DNA from: Candidatus Methanophagales archaeon
Lineage (GTDB): Archaea; Halobacteriota; Syntropharchaeia; Alkanophagales; Methanospirareceae
NCBI GenBank assembly: GCA_029241965.1
Contig: JAPWVK010000092.1
Span: forward strand, 1-32,693
Length of the DNA: 32,693 nucleotides
Direction: 5' to 3'
Shown here piece after piece: positions 22,682-31,120 of the stretch. Within the stretch, counting starts at the first letter, position 1. Every line of letters starts with the position of its first letter. Both the position numbers and the translations under genes were made by a program. The notes below the pieces were generated by a model. It did no database searches. It saw only the letters and a list, made by a program, of their open reading frames with translations, and was not told where the DNA came from.

Positions 22682-25177
22682 AAGATTGTCAGTATTTCCC
22701 TCATTATTCTTTTAATATGTGTGCAGGTTGTAAGCGCATCGGGAAGCGACGTATTTAATCAACAAAGGGGCGCGGTATACTATAGAACAAATCCGCCTTC
22801 TACGGGGCCGGCGGATATAGATGTGAGGCCTTCTTCAAAAGAGGTGAGTCTCTCATTTGGGCAGTCGGCAGATAATAAAAAGCCGGTAACTTTTACTATC
22901 ACTAATAACGGGAAAAACGAAGTTAAAGGAGATATTGAACCTTCATCTCCATCTCATATAACCATCAGAGGGCCTTCTTCGTTTACCTGCGGCGCTAACT
23001 CAAGTATTCCTGTACAGTTTACCATTGAGGCATCACCATCAGCATCTGGGGCAGACGAAACGCACAATGTTGAGATAAATATAGGCGGGAAACGGGTTAC
23101 CATCACCGTAGCGATAAAATATTATGCAAAGATAGATGTATCTCCCACAGTAATAGATTTAGGTGAGATTCCCAGCAATGTGCCCACCAAAGAATCAGAA
23201 CCAATTAGGATCTGTGAGGAATATGGATACAAAACATTAGAAGGTGTAACGATATCGCCAGCATCAGGAAACGAAAACGCTTGGGTTACAGTAAGTCCAA
23301 ACAAAGGTATTAGAATCTCAAAAAAAGAGTCTGTTGATGTTAAATTTACGCTAACGCCGGGAGCGCCCGATTACGAGAGATACGATAACAAATATACGTG
23401 GAATTTTATCATTGAGGGTGCCGATGCAGACCCAGTTACGATAACGGTCAAAGCACGTATATTGAGACCGCCGAAGTTTGGCAGGCTTGACGATGAAAAG
23501 CTTGAACTAAAATTCGATAAGCCAAAAGGCACAGTTTTAGAATATGATGAATACATTGATGTGCGTGTGAGAAATAAAGGTGATGAGACCCTGCATTTTA
23601 GCAGTATCGTTTCTAAGAAACCAGGTGGTGGAATCGCCATAATAAAACCTTCCTCTGGTATAGTTTCTAAAAAGGACAGTAAAAAAATCAAAGTTCATAT
23701 CACTGTACCTTACAATACCCCCGAAGGAACGTATCAAGGAAAGCTGCATATATACGCAAAAGATGGCGATGACAAGTCCGTGGGAGATGACTCTATGTAC
23801 CTAACCATAACGGTAATATGGCCCGTTGATTTTACCATCTACTCTACCTCTCCCTATTTCAGATCCTCTCCTCTTTCTATTGATTTCGGCTCGTTAGAGC
23901 TGAAAGAGCGCGACTATGATAAGAAAAAACTGGATCTAACATTGACCGAGTACTACCGTTATAAGCCCATAGTGAATTTACGGTTTTCTTCCAGTGATGA
24001 ACACAGTGATTGGGTGAAAGAAGAGCGTGATTTTGTGGAAATCCCTGCTGGCGGTTCAGGGAACGTTATGCTCAGTATCGAACCGGGACTGGAAGCGGTG
24101 CCCAAACACTATTCCTGGAAGTATTACCTGAGTGCCCGTGAGATAAGTGCAAAGAGGATGGATATAACGGCGAAAATCGTGCCGATGAATATCAGTGAGA
24201 TGATAGAACGATTAAAGGCATTCAGAAAGAGCCCTTCATACAAGAGCTATCCTTCTTCAGAGAACATAATATCAAACGGAATAGATATGCTGGTAAAGGC
24301 AGAACAAAGCGAGATAGGAGCAGAGGACTGGAAAAAGATACCTGTTCTGACTAAAGGCTCTCTATCGCTGCTATCATCGCTGAACGATTGTATTATCTCC
24401 AACGAAGAGGGAAACTATAGGCAAGTGGTGGAGGATTTATGGACTGTTTGGGTGTCAACATCTAGAATAGACTCGAATTCTAAACTGAGCAACCGGGAAG
24501 TATCCGGATATGCAAAAGGTATCTCAATAGGTGCGGATAAGACAACAGAAGAGGTGTTGACGTACGAAGCGAAAATGCTTGAATTACGTGGCTGGAACCT
24601 AAAGAAAGCAGTAGAGCACGCAATCCCCACGAATGACATAAGTGTTTTAAACGAGGAAGAGAACGTGCTTGAATCTGCGCTGTCATATCAATACGCCGCC
24701 ACGTTATATGGGCTGCTCAATGATAAGAAAAAGCGGTTGGATTGCGTCTATGAAGAGTCGCGGATGATGGATCAGCATGATGAATTGGTAAACAATGCAA
24801 CCGACCTTCGCATCAGGGCAGAGACTATCGTATTAAATGCTAAGGAGAACGACCTTAATAGACTCTGGTATACACACCTACTTTCAAATCCGTATGACTA
24901 CGATACTGCTTCCGATAGTTATAAAACGGCAGTGGGATATCTGGAGGACGCATCAAAGAAGTACCGGTTCGCAGGCGAGCTGATTATGGCTGAAGATACC
25001 TTAGCAGATTTGAAGGAACTAAGAAGCGAATGGCGTTATATACTATCTCTATTCCTCCTTATGTGTCTTGTGTACGGCGCTGCTGTAATCTATGTGCTAT
25101 ATCGGATTATCCGCGGTACAATGGCTTATATGGATGACATGCGCGAACGCGAGGTAGGGGATGTTGTGGTTTCGTAG
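22649..25177 (+). CDS. Large exported protein with Ig-like repeats, helical stalk and C-terminal TM
   Basis: The 842-aa protein starts at ATG 22649, seven bases after GGTGAT; in-frame GTG 22637 and ATG 22640 lie in or next to that site. The signal peptide is RSLLFKIVSISLIILLICVQVVSA. Residues about 45-510 hold four or so Ig-like/ASH-type beta domains (VTFTITNNGKNEVKGDIEP; ITVAIKYYAKIDVSPTVIDLG; YIDVRVRNKGDETLHFS; LSIDFGSLELKERDYDKKK). A helical region (about 515-790) leads to the TM (LSLFLLMCLVYGAAVIYVLY) and a 21-residue tail with MDDMREREVGDVVVS. It is probably the outermost, ligand- or cell-wall-contacting part of the tubulin-like apparatus. Confidence 0.82.
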   Translation: MTRDLARSLLFKIVSISLIILLICVQVVSASGSDVFNQQRGAVYYRTNPPSTGPADIDVRPSSKEVSLSFGQSADNKKPVTFTITNNGKNEVKGDIEPSSPSHITIRGPSSFTCGANSSIPVQFTIEASPSASGADETHNVEINIGGKRVTITVAIKYYAKIDVSPTVIDLGEIPSNVPTKESEPIRICEEYGYKTLEGVTISPASGNENAWVTVSPNKGIRISKKESVDVKFTLTPGAPDYERYDNKYTWNFIIEGADADPVTITVKARILRPPKFGRLDDEKLELKFDKPKGTVLEYDEYIDVRVRNKGDETLHFSSIVSKKPGGGIAIIKPSSGIVSKKDSKKIKVHITVPYNTPEGTYQGKLHIYAKDGDDKSVGDDSMYLTITVIWPVDFTIYSTSPYFRSSPLSIDFGSLELKERDYDKKKLDLTLTEYYRYKPIVNLRFSSSDEHSDWVKEERDFVEIPAGGSGNVMLSIEPGLEAVPKHYSWKYYLSAREISAKRMDITAKIVPMNISEMIERLKAFRKSPSYKSYPSSENIISNGIDMLVKAEQSEIGAEDWKKIPVLTKGSLSLLSSLNDCIISNEEGNYRQVVEDLWTVWVSTSRIDSNSKLSNREVSGYAKGISIGADKTTEEVLTYEAKMLELRGWNLKKAVEHAIPTNDISVLNEEENVLESALSYQYAATLYGLLNDKKKRLDCVYEESRMMDQHDELVNNATDLRIRAETIVLNAKENDLNRLWYTHLLSNPYDYDTASDSYKTAVGYLEDASKKYRFAGELIMAEDTLADLKELRSEWRYILSLFLLMCLVYGAAVIYVLYRIIRGTMAYMDDMREREVGDVVVS

Positions 25178-25194
25178 TGATAAGAAACAATTAT

Positions 25195-25230
25195 TTTTTG
25201 TCAAGCTTTTTGCGTGCAAAAAGGTTTGGG
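25195..25230. repeat. Hairpin element, AAGCTTTTT...AAAAAGGTTT family (copy 3)
   Basis: TTTTTTGTC, then the stem AAGCTTTTT-gcgtgc-AAAAAGGTTT. It lies 18 bases after the stop of the Ig-repeat gene and probably acts as its terminator. Its reverse complement closely matches the element at 28665. Confidence 0.6.
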
Positions 25231-25357
25231 ATAATCTCATGAGTGGTATTTTATCCACAATACAAATTTACCGCTGAGAGAATTTGTGGATTTATGCACT
25301 GAAAGCTTTTTATGAAGTCAAACTCTGTAATATGTGAAGTATCGGTGAGCTATCAAA

Positions 25358-25612
25358 ATGGTTAACAAATATCTGGTATTGCTGGTGGTCATGGTATCTG
25401 GCATTGTGGTGGTGTACGGGGCGTATAGTTACTACTCGGGTGGAAATAGCGCTGTAACAGACCATAGTGATAACATATCCGCTAGCAAAACGGGTAATAA
25501 TACTACTAATAGCTATAATGATACCGATATATCAGGCTTAAATGAAACCGGAAATAGAACCAATCGTAGTACGATTTCAATAGCGCTTGAGAAACCACCG
25601 TTTATTGAATAA
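25358..25612 (+). CDS. Small membrane-anchored, Asn/Thr-rich surface protein
   Basis: This 84-aa protein has an N-terminal hydrophobic helix (YLVLLVVMVSGIVVVYGAY) and then a polar, disordered exterior rich in Asn, Thr and Ser. It contains several N-x-S/T sites (NNTT, NDT, NET, NRT, NRS) that could carry archaeal N-glycans. A GGTGA site precedes the ATG at suitable spacing. There is no domain signature. It sits alone between two hairpin elements. Confidence 0.5.
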   Translation: MVNKYLVLLVVMVSGIVVVYGAYSYYSGGNSAVTDHSDNISASKTGNNTTNSYNDTDISGLNETGNRTNRSTISIALEKPPFIE

Positions 25613-25641
25613 TCAAGCTTTCTTACACAAAGAAAGTTTAA
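25611..25641. repeat. Hairpin element family (copy 4)
   Basis: AATCAAGCTTTCTT-acac-AAAGAAAGTTTAATC directly after the stop of the 84-aa gene. It has the same AAGCTTT...AAAG(G)TTT layout as the other copies. Confidence 0.5.
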
Positions 25642-25709
25642 TCAAAGAAAGCTATTTGTCTTATTTTGGTGAAGCATCGCGGGTTCATTACAGCTAACAA
25701 ATAAGAAAA

Positions 25710-25730
25710 AAAGCGAAATCTTTATAAAGC
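25710..25730 (+). promoter_or_regulatory. BRE/TATA promoter of the secreted-protein pair
   Basis: AGCGAAAT then CTTTATAAAG fits a BRE plus TATA box, with initiation near 25750 and a GGAGG ribosome-binding site before the ATG at 25777. Confidence 0.55.
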
Positions 25731-25776
25731 CTTTTTGTCAAGAACATGTTGCCTACAAAAAGTGGAGGAATGATAA

Positions 25777-26541
25777 ATGGAACTAAAAAATAAGATTCTG
25801 ATGTGTATGGCGCTCTTCGGTATATTATTTTTATTGTTTACAGGGAGCGCAAGTGCGGCGGTGGACTTCCCCTCGGATGAAGCGGGGATAAGCGCATATG
25901 TGAAGGCGAAATCGAGCATAAATATGATCAGTGTGAAACCAGCTCTTGCAACAATCGAGCGCGAGACCGATGACTACATCATAGGAACTGTTGCAATGAG
26001 TGGACATTCCGAAGAGCAGTATCCACATGTGTATGTCAGCACAGATGGGTGGGTAGTTGCATATTATCTGCGAGATATATCTTCTGGGTGGTTATTACCG
26101 TGGTATTATTACAGCGGTGGACCAATATCAACAACTACGCTGAAAGAAGTTGTGGCGGAGGTATGTACTCAGATAGGAGGAACCACAACTGGTCTAAAAT
26201 ACTATGATTTCAGACATCCGAACGCTACGAAGATGATGATTATCATAGAATCAACCACGGGAACTAACTTTTTCACAGTCACCATACCAACGGATTTCAC
26301 GGTTTATAGGGTAGATTGGTCGCATTGGTGTTCAGTTTGTTCTGAGTACAAAAAAAGTCATAGAAGCGACGTATATCTCGATGGGAGCAGTTTTAATACT
26401 ATTAGCGACTGTAATAATTGTTTCAGTTGTGGCTCTTTTGCTCCTTCCGTAGAATTTATAAATGGAATAGAACATAAAATTGAAATAACCACGAGTAAAG
26501 ATACGCCAATCATTGGCTTGGTAATAGAATATGAGGAATAA
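25777..26541 (+). CDS. Secreted protein with an exterior cysteine cluster
   Basis: The 254-aa protein has a signal peptide (KILMCMALFGILFLLFTGSASA, cleavage near residue 27). A mixed domain follows with HVYVSTDGWVVAYYLRDISSGWLLPWYYYSGG. Near the C-terminus five cysteines are arranged as C185xxC188 and C212xxC215xxC218, a pattern suited to binding a metal or making disulfides outside the cell. No TM anchor is evident. It overlaps the next gene by 11 bases, so the two secreted proteins are probably made together. Family not recognised. Confidence 0.65.
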   Translation: MELKNKILMCMALFGILFLLFTGSASAAVDFPSDEAGISAYVKAKSSINMISVKPALATIERETDDYIIGTVAMSGHSEEQYPHVYVSTDGWVVAYYLRDISSGWLLPWYYYSGGPISTTTLKEVVAEVCTQIGGTTTGLKYYDFRHPNATKMMIIIESTTGTNFFTVTIPTDFTVYRVDWSHWCSVCSEYKKSHRSDVYLDGSSFNTISDCNNCFSCGSFAPSVEFINGIEHKIEITTSKDTPIIGLVIEYEE

Positions 26542-27259
26542 AATTTTATTTTTCCTTATCTTAGGCATCGTTGCACTGTGCCCACAGATAGCACTTGGCG
26601 ATGAGATAATCGTTGAGGGTGCAGAAACAGTCTGGAACTTGGCGTTAGATGATTCTACGGATGTTGAACATCTCGTTGGTGAACCGGGCGTTATGGTTAC
26701 CGAGTACGCAGACACATTTGTGCATTATTTACTTGAAGATACTACGGATATACAAAATCTCGTTGGGGGATCAAGCGTTATGGTTACCAAGTATGCAGAT
26801 GCTTTTACGTACGAAAAACTAACTGCTCCACCTTTTATACAATCTTTTGATTACTTTGATACCGGTGAGGGGTCCTATCCCTGCATAATGGGCACCCACA
26901 ACGGTACAATCAAGCCCACAAATAATATCATCGTTAACACGCTCTACACCTACTCCTGCTCCGGTACCGGCGGTCACACCGAGTACGTAAGAATTTACAA
27001 TGCCACCGAAACATTAGCAACAGGAAACTGGGAAGGCTACAAAAGCGGTGATTATCGTAACATAATGTTTCCAGACCAGTTTACATTGATCGGTGGTCAA
27101 ACGTACAATTACACAATAATAACAGGCTCATATCCGCAGATAATCCATGTACCAAGTAAAGAAGCAGCAGGAGGGACTATTACTTGCACTAAGTTCACCG
27201 ATGCAAACGGTAAAATTTACAATGACTGGATACCTGCTATAAAGTTAGAATACAAATAA
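26531..27259 (+). CDS. Secreted beta-domain protein with tandem N-terminal repeat
   Basis: The 242-aa protein has a signal peptide (KILFFLILGIVALCPQIALG). Two tandem repeats of about 28 residues follow: DDSTDVEHLVGEPGVMVTEYAD and EDTTDIQNLVGGSSVMVTKYAD. The C-terminal domain (IQSFDYFDTGEGSYPCIMGTHNGTI, YTYSCSGTGGHTEYVRIYN, and a final DANGKIYNDWIPAIKLEYK) is of a type I associate with archaeal surface proteins, often beside larger adhesins. N-x-S/T sites are frequent. No anchor is seen, so it is either released or held by a partner, possibly the 254-aa protein it overlaps. Confidence 0.65.
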   Translation: MRNKILFFLILGIVALCPQIALGDEIIVEGAETVWNLALDDSTDVEHLVGEPGVMVTEYADTFVHYLLEDTTDIQNLVGGSSVMVTKYADAFTYEKLTAPPFIQSFDYFDTGEGSYPCIMGTHNGTIKPTNNIIVNTLYTYSCSGTGGHTEYVRIYNATETLATGNWEGYKSGDYRNIMFPDQFTLIGGQTYNYTIITGSYPQIIHVPSKEAAGGTITCTKFTDANGKIYNDWIPAIKLEYK

Positions 27260-27398
27260 AGAGAGGGCAAAATCCCTTTTCTTATATCCCTTTTTCGACG
27301 AAATAAATACGCTAAAAAAATCATGGCCCACCGGAGTGCCCAATGTTATTTCTGAGCACATGAATATATTTCCCTCTAAACTCTTTAAAGAAAGTTAG

Positions 27399-28646
27399 AT
27401 GCACAAGGTAATAAGAGATCCCATACACGGCTACATAGAACTAAACGACCTCGCAATTGCTATATTAGACACCGTAGAGATGCAACGACTGCGGCGGATA
27501 AGACAGCTTGGGTTCTCTTATTTAGTTTACCCTGGCGCGAATCACACGCGGTTTGAGCATTCTCTTGGTACTTATCACCTGATGAATGTCCTGTTAGACA
27601 AGCTGGGAGTAGCGAAAGAAGAAGAGGCAGAGCTTCGGGTCGCTTCGCTCATTCACGATATCGGGCATGGTCCTTATTCGCATGTGACGGAACCGATAAA
27701 CCAAAAGTTCACGGGAAAAACCCACGAAGATATTGAAGACCTATTATTCGAGCATGGAGTCGAGCCAGAAAAGAGCGATGTTGAAGAAGGGTCGTCACAT
27801 ATCGCAGAAATCCTGGAAACTTATCGTCTGGATAAGCATAAAATATTAGGCTATATACACGGCACGGGCAAAAGTACGGGTCGTGATTTCACAAAAATCT
27901 TAAATGGCGAGATAGATGTGGACAAGATGGATTATTTAGTCCGAGATTCCTACTACACTGGAGTGGCGTACGGAGTGCTTGACAATATGCGACTCATTCA
28001 AGGTCTGGATTTCTTCGAAGGCCGCCTTGTAATAACAGAGAAAGGGATATTACCCGCGGAATATCTACTCTTTTCGCGATTCCTAATGTATCCTACGGTT
28101 TATAGACACCACACGAGCAGAATAGCACGGCTGATGTTTGCGCGTGCAGTTGAGCATTACATCAACTCGGAACCATCCTCTTCGCAATACGAACTGGCAT
28201 TACGTAAAATGGACGATTCTGAGATGGATGTTACGCTGAGAACAGCAGAGGGCTATCCGAGAGAGATGATGGAGCGCATAAACGAGCGTAGATTGTTCAA
28301 ACGCGCGGTGTATACCGGCGTAATTAATTTAGAGGAAAGCGTAGTGGAGGACTTAAGTACAGGAAATCGCGTTCGCGAATTAGAGCGTGAAATAAGCAGA
28401 AAGGCTGGCGTGGATGAAAAATATGTCATAATAGACTTCCAGGACGGCAAAGAAGATGTGCTAAAAGAAAGTGAGGCAAGAGTGATTATTCGTGGTGAGC
28501 AAAGCACGAAAAGCCTGAGAGAAGTTTCAGAACTCGTATCCATGCTCAGTCGAGTATTCCTGGAAAATTGTAAATTGGGCGTTTACACACCCGGTAAATA
28601 TAGAGACGCTGTAAAGAAAGCGGCGGAAAGGGTTCTATGGCGTTAA
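27399..28646 (+). CDS. HD-superfamily phosphohydrolase (COG1078/dGTPase-like)
   Basis: The 415-aa protein begins KVIRDPIHGYIELNDLAIAILDTVEMQRLRRIRQLG, the hallmark of the COG1078 family. The metal site comprises HTRFEHSLGTYHL (His54), LIHDIGHGPYSH (His86-Asp87) and IDVDKMDYLVRDS (172-184). Related SAMHD1/dGTPase enzymes cut the triphosphate from dNTPs; archaeal members may act on dGTP or other nucleotides. The C-terminal third is family-specific and lacks a recognised extra domain. The start ATG has no strong ribosome-binding site. It converges on cimA/leuA with a hairpin element in between. Confidence 0.88.
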   Translation: MHKVIRDPIHGYIELNDLAIAILDTVEMQRLRRIRQLGFSYLVYPGANHTRFEHSLGTYHLMNVLLDKLGVAKEEEAELRVASLIHDIGHGPYSHVTEPINQKFTGKTHEDIEDLLFEHGVEPEKSDVEEGSSHIAEILETYRLDKHKILGYIHGTGKSTGRDFTKILNGEIDVDKMDYLVRDSYYTGVAYGVLDNMRLIQGLDFFEGRLVITEKGILPAEYLLFSRFLMYPTVYRHHTSRIARLMFARAVEHYINSEPSSSQYELALRKMDDSEMDVTLRTAEGYPREMMERINERRLFKRAVYTGVINLEESVVEDLSTGNRVRELEREISRKAGVDEKYVIIDFQDGKEDVLKESEARVIIRGEQSTKSLREVSELVSMLSRVFLENCKLGVYTPGKYRDAVKKAAERVLWR

Positions 28647-28664
28647 AAAACGACGAGATTAGCA

Positions 28665-28702
28665 CAAACCTTTCCGCACGCAAAAGGCGTTACCAAAAAA
28701 TA
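28665..28702. repeat. Hairpin element family (copy 5), convergent intergenic
   Basis: AAACCTTTccgcacgcAAAAGGCGTTaccAAAAAAT lies between the convergent HD and cimA/leuA genes. It is close to the reverse complement of 25195-25230. The A/T runs on each side suit bidirectional termination. Confidence 0.6.
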
Positions 28703-28726
28703 TCTATAATCTTGCGATCACAATAA

Positions 28727-30211
28727 TCACGTATACAACCGATTCACACCGTTGATTAGCGCATACACCGATGCAGTGACGATGTCTTCATTCACTCCAC
28801 TTGCTGTTATCGTCTTGTCACCCCTGCTTATCTTCACTACAACATTCACCAACGCATCCGTTCCGCCGGTGATGGCATCCACGTGGTACTCATCAAGCCG
28901 CAAATCGTCCATTTCCATTCCGCCCATCGCTTTACGCAGTGCATTTATCGCTGCATCTACGGAACCGACACCGATACCTGCTTCCACTATCTCCTCTCCA
29001 TCTATCTCCAATCGCAGTGACGCCGTTGGATACACATTCTTCCCGGATACCACTGACAGGTCAATCAGTTTTATCTTCTCTTCACGTTCTATACGCAATA
29101 CGTCATCCACTATTGCCTGGAAATCCGAATCTGTGATTAATTTACCCTTATCGCCAAGTTCTTTCACCATTGCCAGTATTTTCTTCATTTGTCCTTCATC
29201 TGCGGACATGCCCATCTCTTCTAACGCTATCTTCACCGATGCCTTTCCGGTATGCTTTCCAAGTGCGAATCGCCTCTTCCTTCCTAATATCCCCGGGTCA
29301 ATTGGCTCATATAAGCTTGTACCTGCCAGTGTACCATGAACGTGCATTCCAGATTCATGCGTGAAGACATTATCACCCATAAGCGGCTTATTCGGTGCCA
29401 TCGGCATCTTTGTTAAATTTCTGACCAATCGAGAAGTTTCATACATCTTCTTCTTCACAATGTTTGTCTTTACGCCGTAAAGTAGCTCCAAAGCGGTTAC
29501 CACCTCCTCTAAGGGTGCGTTACCTGCTCGTTCGCCCAGTCCATTCACCGTTACGTGTACCACCTGCGCACCCGCCATCACTGCAGCTATGGAATTCGCA
29601 GTTGCCAACCCGAAGTCATTATGGCAGTGTACGGAAACGGGTGTGCCGAAATTGCAAAGGTCCTGAAAGATCTCCTTCGTGCGTTCCGGATACAGCACGC
29701 CAACGGTGTCACAGAAGCTTAAACGGTCTACAATCTGATCCAAATCGGCAAAGAATGATTTTAAAAAATCCATATCTGCCCTGGATGCGTCTTCCGCGCT
29801 GATTTCTACTTTTAAGCCATAACTCTTTACATATTCAGCCATCTCAATTGTCATGCTCCTCAGCGTTTCTCGGTCTATCTTCAATTTCTTCTTTATGTGG
29901 CTGTCAGAAACGGGAGCGACTAAATTAACCGTGCCAACATCGCATTTAATCGCAGCGTCTATGTCCCCTTTCAACAGCCGCGCAAACGAGCTGATTTCGG
30001 CTTTTAATCCTTCATTCGCTATACCCTTTATTGCTCTCTGCTCGCCTTCTGATATTACCGCGGTTCCCGCTTCTATAATGTCAACCCCTATGGTATCCAG
30101 TTGTTTTGCAATTTGCAGCTTCTGTTCCGGCGTTAGCGATACTCCAGGAGTCTGCTCGCCATCTCGTAATGTCGTATCCAGGATTTTTACCGCTTTTACT
30201 TCTTGCATCAT
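28727..30211 (-). CDS. cimA/leuA: (R)-citramalate synthase or 2-isopropylmalate synthase
   Basis: The 494-aa enzyme belongs to the archaeal LeuA/CimA/AksA family, which condenses acetyl-CoA with a 2-oxoacid. The N-terminal barrel has LDTTLRDGEQTPGVSLTPEQ (11-30), EISSFARLLKGDIDAAI, the metal site VSVHCHNDFGLATANS and NGLGERAGNAPLEEV, and later FTHESGMHVHG. The C-terminal allosteric domain follows (LIDLSVVSGKNVYPTASL; ending ASVYALINGVNRLYT). The length is close to archaeal CimA (pyruvate route to isoleucine) and to LeuA; sequence alone does not decide. Two adjacent ATGs (30211, 30208) follow AGAGGT. It stands alone, followed by the convergent HD gene. Confidence 0.88.
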   Translation of the reverse strand: MMQEVKAVKILDTTLRDGEQTPGVSLTPEQKLQIAKQLDTIGVDIIEAGTAVISEGEQRAIKGIANEGLKAEISSFARLLKGDIDAAIKCDVGTVNLVAPVSDSHIKKKLKIDRETLRSMTIEMAEYVKSYGLKVEISAEDASRADMDFLKSFFADLDQIVDRLSFCDTVGVLYPERTKEIFQDLCNFGTPVSVHCHNDFGLATANSIAAVMAGAQVVHVTVNGLGERAGNAPLEEVVTALELLYGVKTNIVKKKMYETSRLVRNLTKMPMAPNKPLMGDNVFTHESGMHVHGTLAGTSLYEPIDPGILGRKRRFALGKHTGKASVKIALEEMGMSADEGQMKKILAMVKELGDKGKLITDSDFQAIVDDVLRIEREEKIKLIDLSVVSGKNVYPTASLRLEIDGEEIVEAGIGVGSVDAAINALRKAMGGMEMDDLRLDEYHVDAITGGTDALVNVVVKISRGDKTITASGVNEDIVTASVYALINGVNRLYT

Positions 30212-30297
30212 ACCTCTAATAAAAGGAAACCTATATAAACAGTAAACTAAAGCATATATTAACTATTCTAACGCTTCCACGCTAACTAAACATTCAA

Positions 30298-30370
30298 AGC
30301 CAAGGCCCGGATTTGAACCGGGGTATAGCTGATCTGCAGTCAGCCGCGTGTGCCTCTCCGCCACCTTGGC
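30298..30370 (-). tRNA. tRNA-Cys (anticodon GCA)
   Basis: The reverse strand folds as a complete 73-base cloverleaf. The acceptor pairs GCCAAGG/CCTTGGC, the anticodon arm is GCTGA-CTGCAGA-TCAGC with anticodon GCA, and the T arm is CCCGG-TTCAAAT-CCGGG. The discriminator base is U, as expected for cysteine tRNA. CCA is not encoded, and there is no intron. Confidence 0.95.
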
Positions 30371-30502
30371 ACTAACACAAATAAACAATTTTTAGAATTA
30401 AAACTTTACCGATAACTTTTAAAAAAGAAGTTATGTATTTATTTAAGTATATTTTGATTAAAGATATAAGAACAAGTAAGAGGCTTTGAGGGACAAGTTA
30501 AG

Positions 30503-31120
30503 ATGGAAGCAGCAGTTTTGGGGGAGGATGTTAAGATGGGAGAAGCAGTTTTTGACGATTCAGAATTCTTAGAAAACGTAAAGGAAATTTGTGTTAACAA
30601 TCGTATTAGGAAGATAAGGAGAGAAGAACTTAGTGAATTCTTAGAAAACGTAAAGGCTATCTTAGTTAATAGACATCCTAACGAGTTCGTCACAATAAGA
30701 GAGATAGCAAACGACAATGCAATAAAAGAGATATTAGAGCAAAAATGGAACTTGTGTAGTGACCCTGATTACGCAGTGAGGTGGTTTCTATGCCATCCAA
30801 TAAGTTTTTTATCGCCCTATACACTTTGCTTAGAATGTCGAGATCACGATGATTATGCACAGTGGGCATTAAAGTATAACCCGGATAGGCAAGGGGACTA
30901 CCAAGAAACAAACGGACATGATGACTCGTATAGAAAGTTAAGACAACTCGGGCAGGAAGCATACGGCTTAACGATAGAAGTAATGGTAGATTTTTTCCCT
31001 GATATAGAACTTGAAGAGGAACGTGAAAGACGCGATAGGCTATTAGATAATTTTCAAGAAACGCAAAGAAGACTGGAAGGGAACCTAATGGCTGAAAGAC
31101 GAGGTGATAGCTGGAGATAG
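30503..31120 (+). CDS. Unknown 205-aa soluble protein with duplicated N-terminus
   Basis: I do not recognise the family. Two tandem duplications are visible. The start region (GTTAAGATGG-AG-AGCAGTTTT) occurs at about 30497 and again 33 bases later, giving candidate starts at 30503 and 30536; the second has the better GGAGGAT site. Inside, SEFLENVK recurs at a spacing of 24 residues. The central part has two close cysteines (YTLCLECRDHDD) and aromatic residues (AVRWFLCHPISFLSPY). The C-terminus is a charged helix (ELEEERERRDRLLDNFQ). No signal peptide or TM. It stands alone between tRNA-Cys and the rRNA region. Confidence 0.6.
   Translation: MEAAVLGEDVKMGEAVFDDSEFLENVKEICVNNRIRKIRREELSEFLENVKAILVNRHPNEFVTIREIANDNAIKEILEQKWNLCSDPDYAVRWFLCHPISFLSPYTLCLECRDHDDYAQWALKYNPDRQGDYQETNGHDDSYRKLRQLGQEAYGLTIEVMVDFFPDIELEEERERRDRLLDNFQETQRRLEGNLMAERRGDSWR
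30563..30656 (+). repeat. In-frame 72-bp-offset duplication within the 205-aa gene
   Basis: A 22-base sequence beginning GAATTCTTAGAAAACG occurs at 30563-30584 and again, exactly, at 30635-30656. The 72-base offset keeps the frame and duplicates a 24-residue helix unit starting with EFLENVK. Confidence 0.9.
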
